Below are positions 1-8,626 of a stretch of DNA of 44,684 nt, piece by piece. Numbering within the stretch: the first letter of the stretch is position 1; each line of letters starts with the position of its first letter. The DNA is from Rubripirellula sp. GTDB taxonomy: Bacteria; Planctomycetota; Planctomycetia; Pirellulales; Pirellulaceae. The stretch covers positions 45,886 through 90,569 of the forward strand of contig JARGNK010000010.1 in assembly GCA_029213145.1 (NCBI GenBank). Reading direction: 5' to 3'. Below the pieces are notes generated by a model. That model did not search any database, had not been told where the DNA came from, and saw only the letters and a list, made by a program, of their open reading frames with translations. Position numbers and translations under genes: made by a program.

Positions 1-55
1 CAGTGAATTGGGTTCCAGTGAATTGGGTTCCAGTGAATTGGGTTCCAGTGAATTG
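1..55. repeat. 15-bp tandem repeat, about 3.7 copies
   Basis: The unit CAGTGAATTGGGTTC occurs three times exactly (1-15, 16-30, 31-45) and a fourth time as ten bases (46-55). It lies inside the truncated minus-strand gene that ends at the window edge. Because 15 is a multiple of three, it encodes a repeated pentapeptide QFTGT without breaking the frame. The array probably continues beyond the left edge. Confidence 0.9.
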
Positions 56-448
56 AACCCGGTCTAGGAGCCGACTGATGAAATAAGCGACCGCTTGGTC
101 CCGCTCGCGCCCCTGGTAACTGAGCAGCGAATCGGCCGCGCGCAGACAAGCTTGGTCAGCCGCAAATTTGCCCAATACATAATCCTCGTACCGGCGAGTC
201 AATGTATGCTCAAGACCGGAAACGACCGGTAATCCGAGGGCGAAGGCAACATCACGGTGTGAGGTCAGCATGCCACCGATGTCGGCGATGAACCCGAGTG
301 GTGGAAGTGCGCCGCCTTGACCGGCCAACTCTTTTGCCCATCTCAAAGCCTGAGTCAATCGACCACTTGTCATCGGTGCAATGCGGGAGACGAGCAACCC
401 CTGCAAAAAGTGTGAGCGTGCCATCACAGGATCGCGAATTTCGAACAT
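1..448 (-). CDS. Partial hypothetical protein, C-terminus outside the window
   Basis: An open frame starts at the ATG at 448-446 (minus strand) and stays open for 149 codons to base 2, so the gene is cut by the window edge. An in-frame TGA lies only two codons upstream of this ATG, which fixes the start. The protein begins MFEIRDPVMARSHFLQGLLV and has an ordinary, mixed composition. Near the visible end comes a run of QFTGT pentapeptides encoded by a 15-bp repeat. I do not recognise a family, and no signal peptide or membrane segment is evident. Overlapping open frames on the plus strand (298-648) have less natural composition and look like shadows. The uxaA-like gene ends 152 bases upstream on the same strand, so the two could share a transcript. 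Function unknown. Confidence 0.6.
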   Translation of the reverse strand, partial: MFEIRDPVMARSHFLQGLLVSRIAPMTSGRLTQALRWAKELAGQGGALPPLGFIADIGGMLTSHRDVAFALGLPVVSGLEHTLTRRYEDYVLGKFAADQACLRAADSLLSYQGRERDQAVAYFISRLLDRVQFTGTQFTGTQFTGTQFT

Positions 449-600
449 CCGATCTCAGCCTGCAGATGCCAGAGTTAAAGTTTGATTTGCGATTGGCCGG
501 CAGCCGCCCAAGCACCGGCCCAACCTACTTTCTTATCCGCCCAACCAAGATTCAATCGTTCAATTCTAAAGACCTGGCTTTCAAAATCGAATTCATTGGA

Positions 601-2163
601 TCACAGCGTTGGACCAACCGTCCAAGGTACAAATTCGTGGTCTCCTAATCCCAACTTTTCACTGCAAGTTTTTTGACCACTGGCGACGGCTAGCAGGAAG
701 TCAAAAAAGCGATCACCGACGAGCTGGACATCTTCACCTTCCACGATCACACCGGCATCCAGATCCATATCTTCATTCATCGATTCAAAGAGGGGAGTGT
801 TTGTTGCGATTTTGATGACGGGACTTGGCTTGCAACCAAAACAACTCCCACGACCGGTGGTGAACATGACCAAATTTGCGCCGCCAGCAACTTTGCCTGT
901 CACGCTGGCGGGATCGAATCCAGGGGAATCCATCACGACCAAACCTTTCGCCGTAATCGGGTCGGCATATTCGTAGACCGCCTCGAGCGCTGTCGATCCA
1001 CTCTTTGATACCGCCCCCAAAGATTTCTCGGTAATCGTACTCAAGCCACCTGCTTTGTTGCCGACCGACGGATTGTTGTCTAACTCACTGCCGAACATAC
1101 CGACATATTTTTTCCACCAATCGATACGCTCCAACAATTTAGCTGCGATCTCCGGTGACCGACTGCGACGCACCAACAGATGCTCGGCCCCGTACAGCTC
1201 GGTCGTTTCGGAAATCACCGAAGTACCACCGCAGGCAACCAACCGATCCGATACAACGCCAACCGCCGGATTCGCGGTCAACCCGGAATATCCATCGCTG
1301 CCCCCACACTCCACCGCGAGGGTCAAATGGGAGGCATCCGCCGGCGACCGAGAGACTTCGTTGGCGCGATCGAGAATCTGCTCGACCATCGCCTCCGCCT
1401 TTTCGATCGTAGCCCGTGTTCCTCCTTCGGTTTGCATCGTCATCATCGGAATGCCATCATCACGCGTCAGTTGCCGACCATCCGGCGCGAAGAGCGAAAC
1501 GATGCCGTGATGTTCACTCAAATAACCGGGGGTCGTTTGTTCACAGCCAAGTCCGATTACGGCACATCCACCGACATTCGAATGATTCGAATAACCAGAC
1601 AGGACCCGTCCGAGCATTTGATGCTTGGTGCCGTGATACTGCATCGCGCAGCCGGTCGTATGGGTCGCTGCAAACACGCCGTCCACGTTGGGCCAGCGTT
1701 TCAACCGCTCAGCATCAAACCGCTCGACTACTTTGTGGCAGACCGAAGCACTGCAGTTAACCGTTGACAGAATCGCCACGTAATTGCGTGTACCGACACT
1801 TCCATTCGGGCGATAAAAACCGTCAAACTGACGCTGCATCATCGATGGCGATTCGGGTGGCGACACCTCACTCAAATCATCTGAAACAACGTGATGATCC
1901 ATCAAATTGTGCGTGTGAACGTGATCCCCCGCTTGGATCGCTCCAGTGGCCAACCCAATCGGTTGACCATATTTCACGATCGCCTCCCCTGCCGCAATCG
2001 GTTTCACCGCAACCTTGTGTCCCCGCTGGATGTCAATCCGAGGGGTGATCGTGATGGACGCCGTCGAGATCGACTGACCGCGACAAAGCCGAGCTGTCGC
2101 GACGGCAACATTGTCGGAAGAGTCCAATTGAACCAGACCAGGATGAGAGGAGCCGTCGGTCAT
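601..2163 (-). CDS. Altronate/galactarate dehydratase family protein (UxaA/GarD family)
   Basis: This 520-residue protein has the two-part layout of the UxaA/GarD dehydratases. An N-terminal SAF-type domain (about residues 10-90) ends in the HVHTHN motif at 81-86. A long catalytic domain follows, opening with GFYRPNGSVGTRNY at 115-128 and containing an IGLGCEQ segment, GGSDGYSGLTANP and a C-terminal GSCFGCKPSP cysteine motif. Known members remove water from altronate or galactarate in hexuronate or aldarate catabolism, in the cytoplasm, and need a metal. Length matches the family (about 495-525). The ATG at 2163 gives a complete SAF domain. No uronate isomerase or oxidoreductase gene is next to it, so the exact substrate cannot be assigned. 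It is divergent from sucC across a 323-bp gap. Confidence 0.85.
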   Translation of the reverse strand: MTDGSSHPGLVQLDSSDNVAVATARLCRGQSISTASITITPRIDIQRGHKVAVKPIAAGEAIVKYGQPIGLATGAIQAGDHVHTHNLMDHHVVSDDLSEVSPPESPSMMQRQFDGFYRPNGSVGTRNYVAILSTVNCSASVCHKVVERFDAERLKRWPNVDGVFAATHTTGCAMQYHGTKHQMLGRVLSGYSNHSNVGGCAVIGLGCEQTTPGYLSEHHGIVSLFAPDGRQLTRDDGIPMMTMQTEGGTRATIEKAEAMVEQILDRANEVSRSPADASHLTLAVECGGSDGYSGLTANPAVGVVSDRLVACGGTSVISETTELYGAEHLLVRRSRSPEIAAKLLERIDWWKKYVGMFGSELDNNPSVGNKAGGLSTITEKSLGAVSKSGSTALEAVYEYADPITAKGLVVMDSPGFDPASVTGKVAGGANLVMFTTGRGSCFGCKPSPVIKIATNTPLFESMNEDMDLDAGVIVEGEDVQLVGDRFFDFLLAVASGQKTCSEKLGLGDHEFVPWTVGPTL

Positions 2164-2420
2164 TAAGTCTTCAAAAAAAGGGGAGTGGGGTCGGTCCGCG
2201 GATGCACTATGGTACCCGCGGCCGGAGCCCCACGTTAGTCACATCTCAAGGCACCAAATCGACCCGTGGTTCCTGACGCGGGAAGCTACGCGTATATTCG
2301 GCTTTGCTGAATCGAGGAGTTCCAGAAAAAAGGTTGGTTTCCTTCATACCTGAGCCAGCCATTAGGTTGGCAGGCGAACCTTTTTTCGTGGTCGCAAGAT
2401 CGACAATCACCTCGTTTCGC

Positions 2421-2446
2421 CGGTCGGAAAATCCGTTTTCCGACCG
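2421..2446. promoter_or_regulatory. Perfect hairpin in the sucC leader
   Basis: An 11-bp arm (2421-2431, CGGTCGGAAAA) is exactly complementary to 2436-2446 around a TCCG loop. It ends 40 bases before the sucC ATG. It lies in the 2164-2486 intergenic region, between the divergent uxaA-like gene and sucC, where no other gene is supported. No clear Shine-Dalgarno sequence separates it from the ATG. It could be an operator for a dimeric regulator, an mRNA leader stem or an attenuator. The structure is seen in the sequence; the role is inferred. Confidence 0.5.
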
Positions 2447-2486
2447 ACACCTGTTTGCCGCGATCCCACCAGCAACGACCAAGTCG

Positions 2487-3671
2487 ATGAAGATTCACGA
2501 ATACCAGGGAAAAGAATTATTTCGCCAAGCTGGCGTACCGGTCTTGGAAGGGATCGTTGCCACCAGCCCTGACGATGCTGTCGCCGCCTACGAAAAACTA
2601 GGGGGGCCGATCGCCGTCGTTAAATCACAAATCCATGCCGGCGGCCGAGGAAAAGGTACGGTCAAAGACAACCCCGACCAGCGAGGAGTCGTCGTCTGCA
2701 AATCAGCCGATGAGGTCCGGCAGGCCGCGGAGGGTTTGCTCGGAAAGACCTTGGTCACGATTCAGACCGGGCCCGAAGGAAAGACAGTGAATCAGGTCTT
2801 CGTCGAGGCAGGCTGTTCAATCGCTCGAGAACTCTATCTTGGGATTGTGCTCGATCGGGCCGCAGCTAAACCTGTGTTGATGGCGAGCACCGAGGGCGGC
2901 GTCGAAATTGAAAAGGTCGCCGAGGAAACTCCCGAACTGATATACAAAGAACACTTCGACCCGGCGATCGGCCTGGAAGCCTACCAGGTGCGTAAACTCT
3001 GCAAAAAGCTCGGGATCTCGGGCCCCGCCGCGAAGGCCGCCTTCAAATTCATGCCGGCGATTTGTCGTTTTTTCGTTGATTACGATTGCTCGCTCACCGA
3101 GATCAACCCGCTCGTCATCACGACCGATGATCAGATGATCGCACTCGACGCAAAGGTCACCTTCGATAGCAACGCCCTCTTCCGGCATAAAGACCTACTT
3201 GAATTGCGAGACCTCTCCGAAGAAGAACCAAGCGAAGTCCAGGCTGGTAAATTCGGCCTGAGCTACGTCAAACTCGACGGCAATATTGGCTGTCTGGTCA
3301 ATGGTGCTGGTTTGGCAATGTCAACGATGGACATCATCAAATATCACGGCGGCGAGCCAGCCAACTTCTTGGATGTTGGTGGTGGAGCAAACGCGGAGCA
3401 AGTCACCGAGGCATTCCGTATTTTGCTTTCCGATCCTGGATGCAAGGGCGTGCTGGTCAACATCTTTGGAGGCATCGCACGCTGCACCACAATCGCGGCA
3501 GCACTGATCGAAGCCAGCCAAACCGTTGGCTTTAACGTTCCGCTGGTTGTCCGCTTAGAAGGAACGGAAGTGGAGGAAGGGCGAAAAATGCTGGCCGATA
3601 GCGATGTCGACATCATCAACGCTACCGACATCACCGACGCCGCCAAGAAAATCGTCGCCGCGGCAGTCTAG
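2487..3671 (+). CDS. sucC: Succinyl-CoA synthetase (ADP-forming), beta subunit
   Basis: The beta subunit of succinyl-CoA synthetase couples cleavage of succinyl-CoA to ATP or GTP formation in the TCA cycle. It works as a heterotetramer with SucD. The sequence matches E. coli SucC along its length. It has the N-terminal [12 protein letters not shown], an ATP-grasp HAGGRGKG segment near residue 51, [46 protein letters not shown] and [10 protein letters not shown]. The open frame extends 61 codons upstream of this ATG, but those residues have no counterpart in the family. The ATG at 2487 gives 394 residues, the normal length. sucD follows after 67 bases on the same strand, so the two are probably cotranscribed. 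A perfect hairpin (2421-2446) lies in the leader. Confidence 0.97.
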   Translation: MKIHEYQGKELFRQAGVPVLEGIVATSPDDAVAAYEKLGGPIAVVKSQIHAGGRGKGTVKDNPDQRGVVVCKSADEVRQAAEGLLGKTLVTIQTGPEGKTVNQVFVEAGCSIARELYLGIVLDRAAAKPVLMASTEGGVEIEKVAEETPELIYKEHFDPAIGLEAYQVRKLCKKLGISGPAAKAAFKFMPAICRFFVDYDCSLTEINPLVITTDDQMIALDAKVTFDSNALFRHKDLLELRDLSEEEPSEVQAGKFGLSYVKLDGNIGCLVNGAGLAMSTMDIIKYHGGEPANFLDVGGGANAEQVTEAFRILLSDPGCKGVLVNIFGGIARCTTIAAALIEASQTVGFNVPLVVRLEGTEVEEGRKMLADSDVDIINATDITDAAKKIVAAAV

Positions 3672-3738
3672 CAATCCGCGTCCCTTATTGTTTTCCCCGT
3701 CATTGTTTTCAGCTTAATCCAAACCCAACGAATCGGTC

Positions 3739-4614
3739 ATGAGCATCCTGGTTGACGGTAACACGAAAGTCATTTGCCAAGGAATCACGGGCAACGCAGG
3801 TACCTTCCACACCCTTGGATGCCGCGATTACGGCACCCAAATGGTCGGCGGTGTCACGCCGGGCAAAGGTGGGCAAGATGTGGAAGGAATCCCAGTTTTT
3901 GACACCGTCGAAGAAGCGGTCGATAAAACAGGTGCCGATGCAACGATGATTTTCGTCCCTCCACCATTCACAGCAGATGCGATCCTGGAAGCGGTCGATG
4001 CGGGGATCAAAGTGATCTCGGCCATCACCGAAGGCGTGCCTGTTCTCGATATGGTGCGGGTTTATGAAAAGGTCAAAGCGAGCGATTCGGTTCTGATCGG
4101 CCCCAACTGCCCTGGCATCATCACCCCCGGTGCTTGCAAGATCGGGATCATGCCAGGATACATCCACAACCCAGGCAAGATTGGTGTGATGAGCCGCAGT
4201 GGAACGCTGACCTACGAAGCTGTTTGGCAGACCAGCAACCTGGGACTCGGACAAAGCACTTGTGTGGGACTTGGCGGCGACCCTATCGTCGGAACCAACT
4301 TCATTGACCTTCTGATCCGATATCAGGAAGACGACCAAACCGAAGCGATCCTGATGATCGGTGAAATCGGTGGCTCCGCCGAGGAAGAAGCGGCGGCATT
4401 CGCCAAAGAAAATGTAACCAAGCCAGTGGCCGCGTTCATCGCGGGCCGGACAGCCCCTCCCGGTAAAAGAATGGGACACGCGGGTGCGATCATCAGTGGT
4501 GGAAAGGGAACCGCCGATGAAAAAGTTGCCGCTTTGGAAGCGGCTGGAATCGTCGTGGCTCCAACGCCAGCCGATATGGGTGACGCGGTTGTCAAGGCAA
4601 TCGCAGCAAAATAG
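3739..4614 (+). CDS. sucD: Succinyl-CoA synthetase, alpha subunit
   Basis: This is the CoA-binding, catalytic subunit of succinyl-CoA synthetase. Its active-site histidine carries the phosphate transferred between succinyl phosphate and the nucleotide. The 291-residue protein shows the N-terminal Rossmann-like CoA-binding fold ([12 protein letters not shown], residues 14-25), GPNCPGI (121-127), [10 protein letters not shown] (151-160) and the phosphohistidine motif GHAGAI with His247. Length is typical of the family. The ATG at 3739 aligns with the usual MSILVD-type start. It is the second gene of sucC-sucD and is followed by a palindrome (4651-4671) that may end the transcript before the convergent gene at 4739. 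Confidence 0.97.
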   Translation: MSILVDGNTKVICQGITGNAGTFHTLGCRDYGTQMVGGVTPGKGGQDVEGIPVFDTVEEAVDKTGADATMIFVPPPFTADAILEAVDAGIKVISAITEGVPVLDMVRVYEKVKASDSVLIGPNCPGIITPGACKIGIMPGYIHNPGKIGVMSRSGTLTYEAVWQTSNLGLGQSTCVGLGGDPIVGTNFIDLLIRYQEDDQTEAILMIGEIGGSAEEEAAAFAKENVTKPVAAFIAGRTAPPGKRMGHAGAIISGGKGTADEKVAALEAAGIVVAPTPADMGDAVVKAIAAK

Positions 4615-4650
4615 AGACACCCATTCGGCCAAGTTTGCAACCGGAATCGC

Positions 4651-4671
4651 CAGCCATCGAATCGATGGCTG
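4651..4671. terminator. Palindrome between the convergent genes sucD and 4739
   Basis: Ten-base arms CAGCCATCGA and TCGATGGCTG flank a single A (4661), giving a 21-base palindrome that can fold into a short stem-loop. It sits 37 bases after the sucD stop and before the end of the convergent gene. There is no T tract, so it is only a possible terminator. A protein-binding palindrome is the alternative. Confidence 0.35.
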
Positions 4672-4738
4672 CGAATCAGCGTCTCACCCGGTGCTAATCT
4701 GCAATGCACCGAAATCGCACCCCGAACAGACTCCGTGG

Positions 4739-5179
4739 CTACTTCATAAGCTTTAGCAGGAAGTAGCCGGTCAACAAACCACGCGCCGACCAAAATACCG
4801 TGCGGATCCAATTGGTGTTGACCAGTTTTCGATAGATCACCTCGTCAAACCCTTCCATCAAACGGTTGTGACAGGGGACCTGAAGCAAAGCCGTCGACAG
4901 CCAAATGGCAATCACCAACGCGATGCCCAACCACGCGGCCCATTTCGGGAAACCGGCGGGAGTACTCATTACAAGCAAGCCCGCAGTCACGATCTCAAAC
5001 AGCATCGGTACACCAACGATGGGTGTAATCAATCGCCCATGGTCCGCTTCGTATTGAACGAACTTGTCCTGCCCGACTCTGTCAAACAGGTTGTAGTGCA
5101 CGATTTGCACCATCCAAATCAACCCGACCATGTACCAGGTCGCGAGCAAGTTCAAAACAAAAATTAGATTTGAGTTCAT
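4739..5179 (-). CDS. Four-helix integral membrane protein, function unknown
   Basis: The 146-residue protein has four hydrophobic segments (about residues 5-27, 51-71, 81-101 and 124-143). Between the first two is a conserved-looking stretch, WMVQIVHYNLFDRVG, followed by a second histidine in EADHGR. The first histidine and the PMLFE segment remind me of a widespread uncharacterised family of about 150-residue membrane proteins, but I cannot name a domain. Its ATG overlaps the stop of the upstream SRPBCC-epimerase gene as ATGA (5179-5176), so the two are translationally coupled and may act in the same process. The paired histidines could bind heme or metal, but that is a guess. Confidence 0.75.
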   Translation of the reverse strand: MNSNLIFVLNLLATWYMVGLIWMVQIVHYNLFDRVGQDKFVQYEADHGRLITPIVGVPMLFEIVTAGLLVMSTPAGFPKWAAWLGIALVIAIWLSTALLQVPCHNRLMEGFDEVIYRKLVNTNWIRTVFWSARGLLTGYFLLKLMK

Positions 5180-6561
5180 TGGATCGAATCAAGCCGTTCG
5201 CAGCCCAACAGATAGCGAAGCGTTTGCGTTAAATCAGTGAATCGGTAGCGATATCCAGCTTTGGTGAGAACGCCCGGTTCAACCCTGGTACTTGCCAACA
5301 ACAAAGCGTCAGCCATCTCGCCTAAGGCGGCACGGAGGGCGAAAGCAGGCGCGGGAAAGATCGCAGGTCGGCTCAAGACACGAGCTAACGTCGACGCGAA
5401 TTCCCGATTAGTGATCGGGTTTGGCGTGACGAAGTTGACGGGTCCAGAAATCGAATCATCTGTCATCACGTGATAAAAAGCGCCGATCACATCATCCAAC
5501 GCCATCCAACTCCACCACTGACGTCCAGTACCAAGGGCGCCACCCGCGAATTTTGCTGGCAGCAACATTTTCTGTAACGCGCCGCCGGTAGGTGACAAAA
5601 CGATTCCTAACCTCGCATTGACAACCCGAATTCCAGCTTCCACCGCAGGCAAACAAGCTTCTTCCCACTCCTGCGCAACGCCGCTCAAAAAATCATCCCC
5701 GGGTGCAGAACCTTCATCTAACACCTGGTCTCCTTGATCTCCGTAAATGCCTGTTGCCGACGCACAAATTAAGACCTTGGGTTTATGCGACAGCTTGGCC
5801 ATCGCCTCGCAAAGCTCGCGAGTTTTCACCACGCGACTGTCACGTATTTCTTGCTTGACGCTGTCACTCCAACGCCCATCCGCAATTGACTTCCCAGCCA
5901 GATGGAAGACGACATCGACGTCGTTTAGTTTTTCTGCTTGCTCTTCACCGTTCCAAACGGCAATCTCATTTGAATCCTGGCTGATCGATCGCACGAGGGG
6001 CCGAACCTCGTGGCCGAGTAGTGTCAGCAGCGATTTCAACTGGCCGCCCACCAAACCGCTACTCCCACTCACAGCGATCCGCATCGCCGCCGTGGGGCGA
6101 TCAGCATGCAGTTGCAAGTCGTCTCGAGTCAAACGATGCCGAAAGGCAAACATCCGCTCGATCGTCTTCAACGCTTTTCCGCCGCCGAGCATCGCCCCTA
6201 AGGCACCGAGCGGAACTCGATACGCAATCTGATCTTTGAGGCTGCATCCCACACCCTCGGACTGAAACTCGTGACGATGATCCCAGGATGCGAACGGTCC
6301 TGAGATTTGAGTGTCGGCAAATAGGTGTGGCGGGTCATACTCCGTATGCTCTGCGACCCAGCGGACGGGGTAACCAAAGACCCTGGTGGTCAGCACGACG
6401 CGACTGCCAACGTCGAGGCTGCCGTCACTCCGCTCAATCTCGACCGATTCCCAAGGCGGAACAAGCCGCTTGAGGGCGCCAGGTCGTTCGTGATAAGCGA
6501 AGGCCTCTTCCATCGGCACTGGAAGGGAAACGGTCGCCGCATACTCTCTGATGTGACCCAT
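5176..6561 (-). CDS. SRPBCC domain fused to TIGR01777-type NAD(P)-dependent epimerase
   Basis: This 461-residue protein joins two domains. Residues 1-155 form an SRPBCC/polyketide-cyclase-like ligand-binding fold, with features such as VPMEEAFAYHERPGAL and FEYD-type beta strands. From residue 160 there is an extended short-chain dehydrogenase fold of the TIGR01777 (YfcH/SulA-like) family. It has MRIAVSGSSGLVGGQL with the GxxGxxG nucleotide motif at 166-172, VFHLAGKSI, SATGIYGD and a DUF1731-like C-terminus. The substrate of this family is unknown. The fusion is also found in actinobacteria and planctomycetes, so it is not a broken gene. The start ATG at 6561 precedes a full SRPBCC domain. The stop overlaps the next gene by four bases. 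Confidence 0.88.
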   Translation of the reverse strand: MGHIREYAATVSLPVPMEEAFAYHERPGALKRLVPPWESVEIERSDGSLDVGSRVVLTTRVFGYPVRWVAEHTEYDPPHLFADTQISGPFASWDHRHEFQSEGVGCSLKDQIAYRVPLGALGAMLGGGKALKTIERMFAFRHRLTRDDLQLHADRPTAAMRIAVSGSSGLVGGQLKSLLTLLGHEVRPLVRSISQDSNEIAVWNGEEQAEKLNDVDVVFHLAGKSIADGRWSDSVKQEIRDSRVVKTRELCEAMAKLSHKPKVLICASATGIYGDQGDQVLDEGSAPGDDFLSGVAQEWEEACLPAVEAGIRVVNARLGIVLSPTGGALQKMLLPAKFAGGALGTGRQWWSWMALDDVIGAFYHVMTDDSISGPVNFVTPNPITNREFASTLARVLSRPAIFPAPAFALRAALGEMADALLLASTRVEPGVLTKAGYRYRFTDLTQTLRYLLGCERLDSIQ

Positions 6562-6617
6562 GATGCTCCAATGAGGCTGCGAGATTTGGTCGCGATATTG
6601 TTATCGCGTCGGCAAGG

Positions 6618-8513
6618 TCAGTCGCGATTCCAATGTCCAAATCGATTTTTCTTTTCCGCCGCCGGTTGAGGCGGCATCGCGTCGAGAGTCGAGATTCCCT
6701 CGCTATAAAGCATTTCTCCGCTATAACCATCGTGAAAGCTGACGACGATTTGCGGTGCGTCGTACGCCAGAAACTGATATCCGGGACCTTGCTTTCGCCC
6801 CGCTTTTACAACGTTATTAACAGACAACACCGCGTATACCGTATGCCGTTGTCGCAGATAGTGAACGTTATCGGGATATCCACCCAGCCATTTGATTTTG
6901 ATTTTCCGACCTTCGCTATCAAACCATCCACCCAGGGGTGGCAAACCTGCAGTCCCAATCGGATGGTTCGCAGAATTGACGGGCGAAACCAAGAACTCCC
7001 AAACGTTATCGGTAATCTGGGCTGCGATCGGGTGATGAACATCGCCGGTCAATAACAGGACCGGTTTTTCGATCGCATCGAGCACCTCCGTCAACGCTTC
7101 ACGTTCGTGGACGTATCCGCAATAACCGTCTCCCTTTGATTCGGTGGAATCTCCACGCATGTGATAGGCACTGTGGTAAATGAACCAGGGATCGGGCGAA
7201 ATGACGATCAAGAACTCCGCAGTTGATTGTGTGACCGTCTGGATAAACCACTTCTTTTGAGACTCACCCATCACATGCCGATCGGGATCGTGCGAATGGT
7301 CGACACCTTTCCACTTTGATCGCTCACCGCGCGTGTCAATGAATAAGAAATGGCAGTTCCCAACGACGCGATCAAAGTAATGGTTCGTGCCAATACTGTA
7401 AGTGGCCGATCCCGACTGTTTGGCTGGTCGATCTAATCGCAGGCGATTCTTGTCAATCACTTCTTCCACGCGATAAACACCAACATTGCGTCCACCTCGT
7501 GTCGCCGCTTTCGGCTTGGAGGCACCCTTCAGAAAAGGACCGATGTGCAACGTACTTACCTGATCGAGTCGCAATGTTGAAAAATCGGCGGCGGCATCGT
7601 GCAAGACATCCGATCCTGCCTGCAGCTCGGAATCACCAAAACGAATCGCAGAGCGGTGCGAGTGAGTCCCGTTACTCCAATCAGCGTAATACTGCCAAAC
7701 TCGCAGTGCCGGGTCTCTGACCAAATAATTGCCGTCACCCAGGCCAACCTCACCGCTACCGTCAATGTTGTCGGTCACCTCGTGATCGTTGTACATCGTC
7801 AGCAGAGGGACGTGCTTTAGCAAGCGATTAAGTGACCGCCCACGCTGCAAGTAAAGCTTGTAATTATTTTCGATCCCCGCAACCGAGCCATTGATTGTTT
7901 CCTCGTAGGTGTAGTCACCATTGACGATGTGAAAGGCAACACGATGCCGATGCTTCTTCCAGATCGTGTCAAATGCGGGGGGATTGGGATAAATGCCATA
8001 CGTTTCACCGGGGGATCGTTGCCGCTGGCAGGCACCTATCGAAAAACTGAAATTAAATTTTCCGTCTGGATTAAACGGATGGGCATAACTTGTTGCATCG
8101 GGAAGAGTGCGAAAGGTTGGCCAAGGATCGTGATAATCGCCACGCGTGTCGATCAGTTCACCGCCAACCCGAATGGCATACGCGTAAACGGTATTGGCTT
8201 TCAAACCATCGATTTGCGCGTAACCGGTGAAATCCTGGTCGGCACGCGTTTTTGCCGTTGTCACTCGGGCCGTATCGAAAGGTCCCGAGGAGGGTCGCAC
8301 AAGCACATCGAATTCGATTTCCTTGCTCGCTCGCAACCAAACTCGGATCGAAGTCGACTGCAAATCTCCCAGCACCGGTCCGTGCGTCACCGGAGTGCTT
8401 TGCATCGGAACCACGTGATTGGCAACCGGGTCGGGCCAAGTCAGGTCTTGTCCAACGCTGATCGAGGATGGAACAAACAGGAGGAGAGCGGAGAAAAGCT
8501 GCAGGATTCGCAT
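6618..8513 (-). CDS. PhoD-like secreted metallophosphatase
   Basis: This is a PhoD-family (PF09423-like) phosphatase or phosphodiesterase, probably periplasmic, with a metal centre. Metal-ligand motifs are visible in order: SIGACQRQ near residue 160, NGDYTYEE with Asp about 200, MYNDHEVTDN with His about 244, and LLTGDVHHP near 490. Residues 1-21 (MRILQLFSALLLFVPSSISV) form a Sec-type signal peptide. I therefore prefer the ATG at 8513 over an upstream in-frame ATG at 8567, which would add 18 residues before the signal. Between the NDHE motif and FLFIDTRGER lies an extra segment of about 90 residues (roughly 295-380), perhaps a small inserted domain. A phosphate or phospholipid substrate cannot be told apart from sequence. 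It lies downstream of the DUF1501 gene on the same strand. Confidence 0.85.
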   Translation of the reverse strand: MRILQLFSALLLFVPSSISVGQDLTWPDPVANHVVPMQSTPVTHGPVLGDLQSTSIRVWLRASKEIEFDVLVRPSSGPFDTARVTTAKTRADQDFTGYAQIDGLKANTVYAYAIRVGGELIDTRGDYHDPWPTFRTLPDATSYAHPFNPDGKFNFSFSIGACQRQRSPGETYGIYPNPPAFDTIWKKHRHRVAFHIVNGDYTYEETINGSVAGIENNYKLYLQRGRSLNRLLKHVPLLTMYNDHEVTDNIDGSGEVGLGDGNYLVRDPALRVWQYYADWSNGTHSHRSAIRFGDSELQAGSDVLHDAAADFSTLRLDQVSTLHIGPFLKGASKPKAATRGGRNVGVYRVEEVIDKNRLRLDRPAKQSGSATYSIGTNHYFDRVVGNCHFLFIDTRGERSKWKGVDHSHDPDRHVMGESQKKWFIQTVTQSTAEFLIVISPDPWFIYHSAYHMRGDSTESKGDGYCGYVHEREALTEVLDAIEKPVLLLTGDVHHPIAAQITDNVWEFLVSPVNSANHPIGTAGLPPLGGWFDSEGRKIKIKWLGGYPDNVHYLRQRHTVYAVLSVNNVVKAGRKQGPGYQFLAYDAPQIVVSFHDGYSGEMLYSEGISTLDAMPPQPAAEKKNRFGHWNRD

Positions 8514-8626
8514 GATGCCAGTTTTAAAACGCGCGGATGGTAGGTCCGCTCGAATCCAGGAGATCATGAGTGCGAGAGGACGGCGAGTCCAAGGGGCTCA
8601 CGAATGAGAGGACGGCGAACTGATGG

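Noticed and set aside
3709..4632. Long minus-strand open frame opposite sucD
   Set aside because: It is fully antisense to sucD, which is certain. It has no recognisable domain and arises from codon bias of the real gene.
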